Assembly: GCF_034521165.1 (NCBI RefSeq)
Contig: NZ_JAXHMV010000011.1
Location: 62,001-126,000, forward strand
Source of the DNA: Thiohalophilus sp.
Lineage (GTDB): Bacteria > Pseudomonadota > Gammaproteobacteria > UBA6429 > Thiohalophilaceae
DNA: 64,000 nt
Direction: 5' to 3'
Shown here: piece after piece, positions 1 to 10,664 of the stretch
Layout of the letters: each line of letters begins with the position of its first letter
Numbering within the stretch: position 1 is the stretch's first letter
Notes under the pieces: model-generated
Seen by the model: only the letters and a program-made list of their open reading frames with translations
Database searches by the model: none
Told to the model about the DNA's origin: nothing
Position numbers and translations under genes: made by a program

Positions 1-288
1 GCAGCCACAGTCGCAGAGGTGATTAATCTGGCACGTATGGCCTTTGGCGGTGGGGAAGTGGCATTGGGTGAAGGAAGCGAGGGACCTCACGAAGCCGGAT
101 GGCTGGCGTTGGAAATCGCCAAGGCCCGTACCATTCTGGGTGTCCAACCACGCTGGACATTGGAACAGGCCGTAAACCGCACCATGAGCTGGTATCAGCG
201 ACAACTGGCGGGTGAATCAGCCCGAGACTTGTGTATGGCGGATATCGAGGCTTACGAAACAGCCTGCGAGGAGCAGGTTTCGTCATGA
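1..288 (+). CDS. rfbG: CDP-glucose 4,6-dehydratase, C-terminal part (cut by window edge)
   Basis: The reading frame is open from base 1, so the gene starts outside the window. The about 95 residues seen match the C-terminus of short-chain dehydrogenase type CDP-glucose 4,6-dehydratases: GPHEAGWLALEIAKA, then LGVQPRWTLEQAVNRT and a WY pair. The enzyme converts CDP-glucose to CDP-4-dehydro-6-deoxyglucose, the entry step to CDP-linked deoxy sugars of O-antigens. The stop overlaps the start of the next gene (ATGA), so the two are translationally coupled. The catalytic Rossmann part is not visible, so the substrate (CDP rather than dTDP or GDP) rests on similarity of the tail. Confidence 0.75.
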   Translation, partial: AATVAEVINLARMAFGGGEVALGEGSEGPHEAGWLALEIAKARTILGVQPRWTLEQAVNRTMSWYQRQLAGESARDLCMADIEAYETACEEQVSS

Positions 289-846
289 GCCGCCTGCAAT
301 ACAGCGACACCCCATTGCCGGGGTTAAGGTTGATTCAGCGCCAGCGAATCGGCGATCACCGTGGCTTCATGGATCGCCTGTTCTGTGCCGAAGAGCTCGC
401 TGAAGCAGGCTGGGTGCGCCCCATTGCCCAGATTAACCATACCTACACCCATCGACGGGGTACCGTCCGGGGCATGCATTTCCAGTCTCCGCCCCATGCA
501 GAGATGAAGCTCGTTACCTGTCTGCGCGGCGCCGTCTGGGATGTGGCGATCGATCTGCGCCCGGACTCGCCCACGTTCCTGGCCTGGCATGGCGAAGAGC
601 TGAGTCCGGACAACCAGCGCGCACTGCTGATCCCTGAAGGATTTGCGCATGGTTTCCAGGCCCTGACCTGCCGATGTCGAGATGCTCTATTGCCATACCG
701 CCAGTTATGCGCCGGATGCCGAGGGTGGTTTGCACCCGGAGGATCCCCGACTGTTGATCAACTGGCCGCAACCCATTAGCGAGCTTTCGGATCGGGACGC
801 TTCCCATCCCCTGATCAGTAATGAATTTAAAGGAGTGAAGATTTGA
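285..846 (+). pseudogene. dTDP-4-dehydrorhamnose 3,5-epimerase family protein, frameshifted
   Basis: RmlC-like cupin epimerase: DHRGFMDRLF near the N-terminus, the catalytic region RGTVRGMHFQ, then GFAHGFQAL. After residue about 128 the frame is lost at about base 669; reading on with one base removed restores DVEMLYCHTASYAPDAEGG and a natural end at 844-846. The corrected length of 186 residues is normal for the family. The extra base may be a C-run insertion (sequencing error) or a real mutation. The ATG at 285 overlaps the stop of the dehydratase gene, so it is the likely start. Probable role: epimerising the 4-keto-6-deoxy sugar made by the upstream dehydratase. Confidence 0.75.
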
Positions 847-2076
847 ATTGCCGGCATTGCCAACAATCCCCTGACCCATACTTTTATTGATCTGGGCGCG
901 GCGCCGCCTTCCAATGCCTACCTCGAAGCCAGACCAGCTTAACGAGCCCGAGGTCTGGTACCCGTTGCGGGTTATGGTGTGCGAGCAGTGCTGGCTGGTA
1001 CAGACGGAAGATTTTGCCGCTGCCGATGAGCTGTTTGACGCCGAATACGCCTATTTCAGCGGCATCTCCGCCGGCTGGGTCGCCCATACCAGACAGTATG
1101 CCGGGGCGATGATCGATCGCTTTCAACTCGGGGCCGAATAGTCGCGTGGTCGAAGTGGCCTCCAATGACGGGACTGTGCTGGCGCATTTTAAGACGGGAC
1201 ATTCCGCGTCTTGGCATCGAGCCAACTGCGAGCACGGCAGCGGCCGCAAAGGACCGGGATATCAACACGATCGAGGAATTCTTTGGCGTCGAGCTGGCGA
1301 ATAAACTGGCAGGAGCAGGAACAGACAGGCAGACCTTACGATCGCTAATAACGTCTTGGCCCATGTACCCGATATCAATGATTTCGTTCAGCGGGTTCGC
1401 CCGATTATTGAAACCCCATGGCGTGGCGACTTTCGAGTTTCCTCATCTGTTAAAACTGGTGGAGGAAAACCAGTTCGATACCATCTATCATGAACACTTT
1501 TCTTATCTCTCTCTAACTGCCGTGGAACAAATCTTCGAAGCCAATGGCCTCGGCGTGTTCGATATCGAAGAGCTGACCCACCCATGGTGGCAGTCTGCGG
1601 GTATTCGCCCAACGCAGTGACACCGGGACACAGCCCGCGACATCGGCAGTCGGTAACCTGAGGAAACGGGAGGAAGAGGCGGGAATGCGGACTCTGGCAT
1701 TCTATGCTGATTTTCAGCCCCGCGCCGAGGCGGTCAAGGACGATTTGCTGAGTTTTTTGATCCAGGCCAGGCGAGAGGGTAAGCGTGTTGCAGCTTATGG
1801 GGCTGCCGCCAAAGGCAACACACTGCTCAACTTCGCAGGCGTGCGATCTGACTTGATCCGAATGGTGGCGGACAAGAATCCCGCCAAACAGGGCAAGTAT
1901 ATGCCCGGCAGCCGGATACCGATCCTGTTGCCAGATGAGGTGCTGGCCACACGCCCGGATTAACCGTTCTGATCCTGCCCTGGAACATTGCAGCAGAGGT
2001 CAGGGAACAGTGGGCGGAGATCTCGAAGTGGGGTGGCAAATTTGTTACTGTAATACCCTCGCTGGAGTTGAAATGA
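843..2076 (+). pseudogene. SAM-dependent sugar C-methyltransferase, multiply frameshifted
   Basis: The pieces in three frames align end to end with the TylC3/NovU-type NDP-hexose C-methyltransferases: an N-terminal CRHC zinc-type motif, YPLRVMVCEQC, EYAYFSGISAGW, the SAM-binding VVEVASNDG, then PHGVATFEFPHL, QFDTIYHEHFSYLS and a C-terminal domain with VAAYGAAAKGNTLLNFAG. At least seven single-base shifts are needed (near 861, 936, 1140, 1210, 1350, 1415, 1580 and 1965). The corrected length of about 410 residues is normal. A TTG start at 843 lies 7 bases after AAGGAG and overlaps the previous stop. The role would be to add a methyl branch at C3 of a CDP-deoxy sugar. As sequenced it cannot be translated. 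Confidence 0.75.
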
Positions 2077-3177
2077 AACCACGTATTCCTTATACCAAGC
2101 CATCAATTACCGAGCTGGAAGTGGCATATGCGACAGACGCAGCAAGGAATGGTTGGGGTGAACATTGTTATGAATATATTAATCGATTTGAAGATGCATT
2201 TAAAAGCATCTCTGGTGCAGAGTATGCAATTGCAACTTCAAGTTGCACTGGTGCCCTGCATATGGGCATGGCAGCGCTTGGTATCGGCAATGGCGACGAA
2301 GTTATTCTTGCTGACACCAATTGGATTGCAACCGCTTCACCTATTGTTCATTTAGGTGCAACACCAGTTTTTGTAGATATCCTGGAAGATTCATGGTGCA
2401 TCGACCCGGGAAAAGCCGAGGCGGCAATAACTTCACACACCAAAGCTATCGTTGCCGTTCATCTGTATGGAAACTTGTGGATATGGATCGTCTTACTCGC
2501 GATTGGGGAGAAGCATGGTATTCCAGTCATTGAGGATGCCGCCGAAGCAATCGGCTCTGTCTACATGGAAAGCGTGCTGGTTCCATGGGGAAGTTTAGTG
2601 CGTTTTCTTTTCATGGGACAAAGACGCTTACTACTGGTGAAGGCGGCATGTTTGTTACCAGTGATGCTGAACTATATGAACGTGTTCTGACGCTCAGCAA
2701 CCATGGCCGAGCGCGTAGCCAGACTAAACAGTTCTGGCCGGATATGGTTGGGTTTAAATATAAGATATCAAATGTACAGGCGGCAATTGGTTGTGGGCAG
2801 ATGGGAACGGATTGACGAGCTAGTTAGTCGTAAGCGGGAAATATTTGGCAACCTGTAAAAAGGGATTGCTAGGTTTGGAGGGAATATCCATGAACCCAGA
2901 ACCTGAAGGAACCATTAATGGTGCTTGGATGCCATCCGTTGTATTCGATGAATCAATTGGAATAACACGAGAAAAATTACAAAAGGTATTTGCTGATCAA
3001 AATGCCGATGCTCGGGTGTTTTTTTGGCCGTTGTCGAGTTTGGATATATTTGATTCGGTTCGACAAAATGTAAATTCATGGTCAATTCCACAAAGGGCGA
3101 TCAATCTACCTAGTTATCATGATTTAACATTTAATGAAATAGCAACTATTGTGCGTATTGTTAGTGCGCTTACGTAA
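2073..3177 (+). pseudogene. DegT/DnrJ/EryC1/StrS sugar aminotransferase, multiply frameshifted
   Basis: PLP-dependent nucleotide-sugar aminotransferase: SSCTGALHMGMAALGIGNGD, then DTNWIATASPIVHLGATPVF, PVIEDAAEAIGS and the PLP-lysine region SFHGTKTLTTGEGGM. Shifts lie near 2478-2500 (compensating pair), 2565, 2800 and 2855; the last frame runs to TAA at 3175-3177. The corrected length of about 367 residues is usual. The ATG at 2073 overlaps the methyltransferase stop (ATGA). It would aminate a keto sugar, and the acetyltransferase downstream could then acylate the amine. The exact sugar position cannot be read from the sequence. Confidence 0.75.
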
Positions 3178-3194
3178 ATTATTGAGGAAGTATA

Positions 3195-3863
3195 ATGCTC
3201 ACTAAAGAGTATGTGCTAGGTATAAAATTAGAAAAAAACGATAGATTGGAAATAGAAATATTAGATTTTGATTTAAATAATATTGGATTTCTTTCTTTAA
3301 TTGTTGAAGGAGATAATAAAGATAATAAAGTTGTAGAAAGCCTTACAAGATGGCGTAATAAATTTATGCGTTTTTTCTTGACGCAATTTAATGCTACGAC
3401 TGAAAGAACAAGCTATTGGCTTGAGAGTGTTGTTATTCCGTCTCCAAGTAACTTATTGTTCATGATTTTGGATGGGGAAAGAAATTTAGTCGGTAATTTT
3501 GGTGTTGCCAATATAACAAATGAAAAATGTGAGCTTGATAATCTAATACGTGGTGAGAAGGGAGCACCTAAGCTGATTTACTTTAGTGAGATAGCATTGC
3601 TTAATTGGCTTTTTGAGCATGGTGTCAAGAAAGTTAATCTTCATGTTTTCGCAAATAATACGCCAACCATCAAATTGCATAAATCGGTTGGGTTTACAGA
3701 GTGCAATCGTATAACTCTTTATGAAGAGTCCTTGGATACCGGTGATATAAACTATACGAGCGAGTCAGCTAGTGATGAAATTGTTGGGCGCGAATATATC
3801 GAAATGGTGATTGATTATGCTGCATTTAATAAGTCGTACGGTAGTCGTAATATAGAGAGGTGA
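3195..3863 (+). CDS. GNAT-family N-acetyltransferase
   Basis: Intact 222-residue protein with the GNAT core in its middle and C-terminal half: IYFSEIALLNWLFEHGVKKV, then HVFANNTPTIKLHKSVGFTE, the classic acetyl-CoA-binding end of the fold. A ribosome site (GAGGAAG) precedes the ATG. It follows the aminotransferase by 17 bases, so N-acylation of an amino sugar is the likely job. The gene is strikingly AT-rich compared with the dsr and translation genes in the window, which suggests horizontal acquisition. It is one of few intact genes in the first 9 kb. Confidence 0.65.
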   Translation: MLTKEYVLGIKLEKNDRLEIEILDFDLNNIGFLSLIVEGDNKDNKVVESLTRWRNKFMRFFLTQFNATTERTSYWLESVVIPSPSNLLFMILDGERNLVGNFGVANITNEKCELDNLIRGEKGAPKLIYFSEIALLNWLFEHGVKKVNLHVFANNTPTIKLHKSVGFTECNRITLYEESLDTGDINYTSESASDEIVGREYIEMVIDYAAFNKSYGSRNIER

Positions 3864-3869
3864 GATTCT

Positions 3870-4638
3870 ATGAGTGAATTTGAAATTCAGAAAGTGAAAA
3901 ATATTGTTGTATTAGAAATAACTTGCTGGAATTTAGCAAAAGATTTTATGGTAAGAACAGCTAAATATAAGTATACATATAATTTTTCTTGGTTAGGTCG
4001 TCCTGTCATCCAATTCCCTAATGACACTTGGACCATGCAAGAACTTATTTGGCAAATCAAGCCCGATCTCATCATCGAAACTGGCATTGCCCACGGAGGT
4101 TCACTTATTTTTAGTGCCTCAATGTTAGCGATGCTCGATATGTGCGATGCCATAGAAAACGAAACCACCCTTAACCCCAGTGAATCACGACGCAAAGTAT
4201 TGGGTATCAGATATCGACATTCGTCAACACAACCGCGAGGCGATCGAAGCACATCCCATGACCTCGCGAATAGAAATGATAGAAGCATCAAGTATTGCCC
4301 CCGAAACTGTGCAACAGGTTAAGAAAATAGCATCCGGATATAGCAAGGTAATGGTGTTTCTGGATTCCAATCACACCCACGCCCATGTCCTGGAAGAGCT
4401 CAAGGCATACGCGCCACTGACCAGTGCCGATAGTTACTGCGTGGTATTTGATACGATTATCGAGGACCTGCCAGCCGATATGTTCCCTGATAGACCATGG
4501 GGGCCGGGAAATAACCCAAAAACCGCAGTGTGGGAATATCTGAAATCTCACCCAGAGTTTACAGTTGATAAGCAAATCGATAATAAATTATTGATTAGTG
4601 TTGCGCCGGATGGGTACTTGAAACGAGTTTCGGAATAA
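3870..4638 (+). pseudogene. CmcI/cephalosporin hydroxylase-like protein, one frameshift
   Basis: Two overlapping frames join to one CmcI-type protein (SAM-dependent methyltransferase-like fold): LGRPVIQFPNDTWTMQELIW, IIETGIAHGGSLIFSASM, then (second frame) DIDIRQHNREAIEAH, VMVFLDSNHTHAHVLEELKA and DRPWGPGNNPKTAVWEYL. The shift lies at about 4203. The corrected length of about 255 residues is normal for the family. In polysaccharide clusters these proteins are usually annotated as hydroxylases, but by fold they are more likely methyltransferases acting on a sugar. Start ATG at 3870, 6 bases after the acetyltransferase stop. Confidence 0.7.
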
Positions 4639-4668
4639 TTAATATACAAACAGCGACACAAGTGATTC

Positions 4669-5556
4669 ATGAGGAATATTTACACAAAAATAAGAAGGAA
4701 TATGAGACAGTATGCCCGTTTTTCCTGGGGGAGAGCGTGGTCGTTACGCAGCATGCTAAGCTCAGCACAAGAAAAAGTGAAGGCGAGAAATTTTCTTCGA
4801 GATAATCAGAAAAATCTTGTGTTTGTTGTGGGTAGTGGTCGATCAGGAACACAACTGATTTCAGATTTGTTGGATAAATCCGAAGTAGCAAAAGTCTTTC
4901 ATGAGCCAAATTTCAGTGAAGATGTTGCGACAATGGATACCCTGCGCAGGGATAAAAATCTTGCCGAACAATACTGGCGGGAATTTCGATCCCTGGAAGT
5001 TTATAGAAGATGGATGGCTGATCCATTCAGGCCGTTTTACGGTGAGGTTAATGGAACGATCCGTTATCAGGTGCCGGCGATAAAAAATATTTCCGGAAGC
5101 CAGACATTGATGCTAATGGTCCGTGATGGGCGTGGAGTTGTTCGCTCTGTTATGGGATGGCCGAAATTTTATGGTCCTTCCTCAAAAGGCGCATACGCTA
5201 TTAAGCCGCTGCCCGGAGATGAATATAGTGATGACTGGGAAAAAATGTCTCGTTTTGAAAAAATCTGCTGGTCCTGGCGAGAAACCAATGAGTTTCTTAT
5301 GCAATATATACCGGAGAGTCATTGGTTGAAATTAGAAGGCATAACCTCGGACTATGATTATTTCACGGAACATTTCGCGAGGAATGTTGGCGTTGACATG
5401 TCTTATGAAACATGGGTTTCGTTAGTAAATAAAAAATCTAAAAATGCCACGTCATCATACAAATTCCCGGCCTGGAAAGACTGGAGTGAGGAACAGAAAA
5501 AAGCCTTTGAGCGCATATGCGGGGAAACAATGTTCCGCCTCGGCTATGAAATTTAA
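4669..5556 (+). CDS. Sulfotransferase family protein
   Basis: Intact, 295 residues. VFVVGSGRSGTQLISDLLD near residue 52 is the PAPS 5'-phosphosulfate-binding loop, and MLMVRDGRGVVRSVMGW near residue 148 is the 3'-phosphate-binding motif. No signal peptide is evident; an N-terminal basic stretch precedes the catalytic domain. The likely role is transfer of sulfate from PAPS to a sugar hydroxyl of the polysaccharide made by this cluster; the acceptor is unknown. It lies between the CmcI-like gene and a glycosyltransferase on the same strand. A second sulfotransferase follows at 10665. Confidence 0.75.
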   Translation: MRNIYTKIRRNMRQYARFSWGRAWSLRSMLSSAQEKVKARNFLRDNQKNLVFVVGSGRSGTQLISDLLDKSEVAKVFHEPNFSEDVATMDTLRRDKNLAEQYWREFRSLEVYRRWMADPFRPFYGEVNGTIRYQVPAIKNISGSQTLMLMVRDGRGVVRSVMGWPKFYGPSSKGAYAIKPLPGDEYSDDWEKMSRFEKICWSWRETNEFLMQYIPESHWLKLEGITSDYDYFTEHFARNVGVDMSYETWVSLVNKKSKNATSSYKFPAWKDWSEEQKKAFERICGETMFRLGYEI

Positions 5557-5577
5557 CCCTGAGTATATTGGAACATT

Positions 5578-6812
5578 ATGACTAAAACGCCTTTCTTTTC
5601 GATCCTTATACCCACAAAACCGTTCACGCCTGGTGAGGTTTTTGCTATCGGAAGTGTTCTGCAACAGGACTTTGACGATTGTGAGGTCGTTGTCTGTGAT
5701 AATGATGATGGCCATGAAACGGAAATGGTTGTTGACCAATTCAAGGATGATAAAAGAATCAAGTATTTAAGAACGGGTGGCTTGGATATGGTTGATAACT
5801 GGAATTACGCCCTGGAACATTCGACAGGAAAATATATTACGGTCCTCGAAGATAAAATGGTTTTTTATCCCAACGCGTTGACTGAGTTAAAGAAAAAGTT
5901 TTGAATTCGGGCAGTGAGGTTTTGGTATGGAAGACAGATTATGCGAAGGATGACATTGATCCACCAAAAATATTACAGCATTTTCCAGAAGACGATTACT
6001 CAGTTGATTCTGAACGGCTTTTGCATTCAATGACAAAGGACATTATGGGGAGTTGGTCACTCTTGCCCAGAGGGCTGTCCAGTGTCGTATCGGCCAACCT
6101 TGTCTCAGATATTAAAAAAGAGAAACAAAATCTGATTTTTATGAGCGTATTAGTCCCAATCTCGTGTCTGCATTGAAAATCCTGGCAATCGTTGATGAGA
6201 GATCAGGGTTTGCGGTAATGCTTATACTATCACAGTATCATCAAGTACTAGTAATGGTAGAAATACGCGGTTGCGTAAAAATGATAACATAAGCTATTAT
6301 TCCGGCACAAAACAGGTCGCGCAAACACTTGATTATGTGTCTATCAAAAATCCGATGGTGGTCACAAATTCTGTTATAAACGACTACAGGGCGATCGCCG
6401 ATAAGTATGAGCGGAAAAATCAGAAGTTCCCGATTTCTAATAAAAATTACATTTATATGCTGACAAAGGAATTGTTTCAGACAACAAAAATATCAGGAAA
6501 AATAGTTTGGTCAAAATCTGATTTAATACAATTGCTTTTAAGTGACGGTAAGTACTTCAAAAATACTTACTATATAACATGCTATATAACTAAACGTATA
6601 TATGATTCTTTCTTGCGAAGGGTTGGTATAAACGATGTAGCACAGAAGCGTTCAATTTTAACACTGGATTTCTCAGCCATAGACGGTGTCGAGATTATTT
6701 TATCTGGAAGAACAGTGTATGGGTCGTGTGCAACCTTTCAGAGTTGGTAATTAAGCATCAAAAAATTCTTGATGTGGTAAGGCACGAACCAGGCATCACA
6801 GGTCTAACTTAA
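5578..6812 (+). pseudogene. Family 2 glycosyltransferase, frameshifted
   Basis: Starts as a normal GT-A glycosyltransferase: FFSILIPTKPFTPGEVFAIG, then VVVCDNDDGHETEMVVDQF, TGGLDMVDNWNYALEHSTGK and VLEDKMVFYPNAL (the ED pair standing for the usual DXD metal site). The frame is lost near 5900, again near 6100-6140 and near 6215, with open pieces 5901-6176 and 6271-6750. A further shift near 6720 would extend it to TAA at 6810-6812. It would add one sugar of the repeat unit. The AT-rich 3' half fits no specific family beyond this. Confidence 0.6.
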
Positions 6813-7273
6813 TGTACGGTAACTCGGTTATTTCGCATTAAAAATTCTATTATTAATCTATTATTTGCAGTGTGTTAAAAATAAGCTTATGTTTTATTCT
6901 ATTAAAAATGCCAAATATTATTTGCGTAAATGTACGGTTGCATTGCTTACAGATTTTCTGTGATGGAATAAAAAAGGGGGGGGTAGTGAATATAGCTTCG
7001 GTTCATAGATGTGTCAGAAGCTGAGGGTGAATGAACCGTGGATTCGAGAGTAGATTAACAATCTATAATTAGAAGAGAAGCGCTAAGGGTGGATGCATAT
7101 GTCAGTGTTATAATATCGTATAGCATACCCCATGTTATTAAGCACAGTCTCTACTTTTCGGGTAGTGTTTGATTGTGATATTTTGTGTTGTATTGTGTTT
7201 CGTGGTAGTAGTACCCGCCAGATAATCAATAATGGTATATTGTTTAATTTTTCCATGCTCATCATTGTGAAAT
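6813..7273 (+). other. AT-rich stretch with no supported gene
   Basis: About 460 bases of AT-rich sequence between two broken glycosyltransferase genes. I see no ORF with family features on either strand; the 60-codon minus-strand ORF at 7083-7265 has no recognisable motif. It may be residue of a lost gene. Confidence 0.5.
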
Positions 7274-8453
7274 ATGTCTAATAAAATTAATACTCATAAA
7301 CAATTCGTAATTTTCGTCGTTAACTCTACTTGCAAATAGAGATGCGATTCCACAGTATCAACGAGTGGTGGCCTTGTCTAAAAAATTCTCTGTGATAGTG
7401 ATTATCCTGCAGGCCGATTCCTGAATCTCTTAGTGTTATATCGCGGAGTCACACATCGTGAACAGGCGTAGATATATGCATGGAAGGGCTATTGTTGTTG
7501 GTAAAAGATTACTGTCCAGTGGCTGTGCTTTCTACGTGCACACGCAATATTCAATATATCAAGCTTTTATTGGGTATCGTGTTAAAATGATTACAGGTTG
7601 TAAATGGGTTTATGACTTATGGGATCACCCCCTCGTTGCGCTGGTCTGGAAAGGGTCTTTCTAAAGCCATACTCCCTTCTATGGCGTGGATGCTCTCAGG
7701 TAGATGCTTATTCTCAAGAAATGTGATGCATGGGTTCTTGCTCTGCACCCTTCTGTTTTTTCGAATATTGCCAGAACCTCCTCTGGAGTGCCGGCTGATT
7801 CCTACTGAGCCTGGATATCTTGATGAGAAAAATGGATATTTATTCGAGTGACTCATTGTTGGATACTAGTCTACTCATAAATGTTGTATATGCTGGCTTA
7901 ATAAAAACAACAGAGGAGCAGATTTAATCCTTTCATGGATGAGCGTATGAAGGACCGAAGGTGGTTCTTCATCTTATTGGTCGAGTATGACAAGTCTCTT
8001 GAGCAGATATCAAAGAAACTTCAGGCGAAGCTGAGAAAATCTGGAAATGCCAAGCTTAGAATCTATGGTGATATACCACACTCTGATGTTCAGGACATCC
8101 TGTCCCGTTCTGACATCGGTTTATGTCTTTTGGATTACTGGATTCCGAATTATAGATATGCGTATCCGGTAGAGATCGTTGAATATATGAAAGCAGGCTT
8201 GATTGTTTGTTTCTACATATCGGCCATGGTGTTAGCTGCGTTATGCATTACTAATAATGTTACTGGCTTCATGACTGATTATAGTGTCAATAAATTTTCT
8301 AAGGCTGTTAATAGCGCTATTTCCTTGTGCATGGATGCCGTTGGAAAAGAATAAAATGCTTTCAGATGTCGAAAAAAGAATACGAAAAATGGCTCGGTAG
8401 TAATTAATGAAAAGCTTGTAAATGATATCACAAATGTCATAGGTGGGCGCTAA
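7274..8453 (+). pseudogene. Family 4 glycosyltransferase remnant
   Basis: ATG at 7274 opens MSNKINTHKQFVIFVVN; frames then change repeatedly (near 7340, 7430, 7490, 7655, 7850, 7930 and 8210). Recognisable parts are GCKWVYDLWDHP (7590-7630) and the GT-B C-terminal region RIYGDIPHSDVQDILSRSDIGLCLLDY with YPVEIVEYMKAGL (8060-8190), which bind the nucleotide of the donor sugar. The last piece ends at TAA 8451-8453. There are too many breaks for a simple error at one site. The donor and acceptor are unknown. Confidence 0.6.
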
Positions 8454-8462
8454 TAATATTTT

Positions 8463-9578
8463 TGGCACTGTGTTATTTTAAGTCAAATTGGATATTTAGT
8501 TGCGCATATATTATTAATTGCAAGCTTAGACAGGCGGCGGAGATATCGGTTCGTGATGAAGCCCTTGCGAGAGGTTGGGGTGGATGTGTATAGCTATGCG
8601 GAACGATCTAATGCTATCGTTTCTTTTTTTTATGGCATTTGGCATATTTTAACAAATCCAGAGCATGATGTGATGGTTCTGATAGGCGGCGATCTCCGTA
8701 ATCTCGTCTGGTTTCTTTTCACTCGAGTCTTCCGAAGGTCCGGATTGTAATCAGGATTCGGTGGTGATACCGTCTCTGTCAGGCACTCTGTTCAGACAAG
8801 TCTTTTAAGAACGAAAAGTCTGTTTTCTTTCTACGTAGCGCGGCAGGAGCTTTTGGATCGCGTTTTATGTTGAAGCATGCGGATGGCGCGATTGTTGTGA
8901 GTGATTATCTTGCCGACCGTGTGAGACCGATGCTGGGACCCAATACGCGACTTGCTATTGCCCCTCCCGTATTGCTAGGAGATTATGCAACAAAATCGGA
9001 TTATCGTCAGAAACAGGACGTTTTCAGCGTTTTGACTATCGCAAACATGAACTATACGGAAAAGGCGGATGGCGCCATCATTATTGCCGAGGCTATGAAA
9101 AAGGCAAGCCAGGACAGGCCTGAGACACGGATGCATCTGGATATTGTTGGTGGTGGGTTGCAGTTGAAAAGACTGCAGAATGTTATCACCGGACTACAAA
9201 TGCCGGATAATATCACCAATTACCGTACATGGGCAGCAAAATGATGTGGCTCGTTATTATGAGACGGCAGATATTTTTGTTTATCACTCGACGCTGGACT
9301 CGTTTCCACTGGTGCTGTTGGAGGCGGCTGCGCATGGCCTACCGATAGCCCTTAACCGCTGGGGGCCATTCCCTGATCTCTTTGTGGATGGGAAGGAAGC
9401 GGCATTTTATGAAACCGGTAATACAACGGAACTAGCAGGTCTGGTTGGTCGTCTTGCAGATAATGAAGGAGAGCGAGCAGCCCTGGGGCGATCAGTGCTT
9501 GAGAGTTTTGAAAAAAATCAGTCCATTTTGTCTCGTGGTAAGATGCTCGAGAAATTCTTTAGTGAGGTACTGCAGTGA
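8463..9578 (+). pseudogene. Family 4 glycosyltransferase, frameshifted
   Basis: The N-terminal part is badly broken and the start is uncertain. From 8553 the pieces give YGIWHILTNPEHDVMVLIGG, GGDTVSVRHSVQTSLLRTKS, HADGAIVVSDYLADRV and the GT-B C-terminal core FVYHSTLDSFPLVLLEAAAH with GLPIALNRWG (9275-9360). Shifts are needed near 8745, 8865 and 9220. The resemblance to the intact glycosyltransferase at 13074 (GGDTV beside RGDTVETVRH) supports the family. The stop overlaps the GTG start of the next gene (GTGA). Confidence 0.65.
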
Positions 9579-10614
9579 ACACGTTGGTTGAGTTGACCAA
9601 TAAAGCATGTGCCCTTTATGCGTCGAGCATCGGCAGATTTCGTGGTCACGATATCATCCTGTGTTATCACAGTATTCGTGACATCGGAAGGTCTCCCCGC
9701 GGCTGGCTGGGCCCACAACGGTCGCTAGATTCTGCTGTTTTTGAAGCGCAAATGCGCTGGTTATCTGAAGTGGCTAACGTTGTTAGCCTGACTAACTTAC
9801 TTGAATCCCCAGGGAATCCCGGTGACATCCGTGTGGCAGTTACGTTCGATGACGGCTATTTTGATAATATTGATGTGGCGATCCCGATCATGAAGCGCTA
9901 CGGAATACCGATGACCTGGTTTGTGGCGACCGACTTTGTGGATAATTCATCACTACTGCCCTGGTGGGATCTTATTGATCTCGGCACTGGCGCAGTGCCG
10001 TGACCTGTACGTTGCAATCCAACACGGTTGCTGGTGTCTATGACCCCAATATCACACCGCAACGACAATGGCTTAACACCACGTTGAGAACGATCCTGAA
10101 GTCTTCCGGTCCAGAGAAACGAGACGAGATTGCTGCCGATTTGAGGCTGGCAATCTCCCGACAGCTTGATATTCCGTCAAATAGCTTTGCCAGGGCGGAG
10201 GAAATCGCGGCCGCAGTGGCGAGGGGTGGTGTCGATCTCGGCGGACATACGGCAAGCCACCCCAATTTGGCACTCTGCCAACCCGATGAGCTGGCTACGG
10301 AACTCTTGCGAGGTAAGGACAGGCTTGCGACGATCTCTGGCCAGTCTCCCAGGTGGTTTGCCTATCCCTTTGGAGGTAAGGGGGCGTTTAATCCGGCAGC
10401 TGCTGACGCTGTCAGGGATGCGGCTTTTGATGGTGCCTGCACACTGCTTACCGGAACTGTGCGTGTGGATACAGGCCGGTATGCGGTTCCACGTATTGCT
10501 GTTTCACCTGCGATGACCATGGAAACGTTCAGAGCGCGTGTGAAAGGAGCACCATTATATACCGGTATGGAGAAAATTCACTCGGCCATGTCTAAGAAGA
10601 GAAGATATGGTTGA
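9575..10614 (+). pseudogene. Polysaccharide deacetylase (NodB domain), one frameshift
   Basis: Carbohydrate esterase family 4 domain. Motif 1 VTFDDGYFDN is near residue 90 with its catalytic and metal Asp pair, motif 2 GGHTASHPNL lies in the second frame, and FAYPFGGKG follows. One base appears missing near 9998; the corrected length is about 346 residues. The start is GTG at 9575, overlapping the previous stop. These enzymes remove N- or O-acetyl groups from polysaccharides or lipid-linked sugars, usually outside the cytoplasm; no signal peptide is obvious here. It probably trims the polymer or an acetylated intermediate. Confidence 0.75.
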
Positions 10615-10664
10615 TGGGATGCCTATTACCCTAAACAGAAATAAATCTTTTGAGAACGTAGTCG

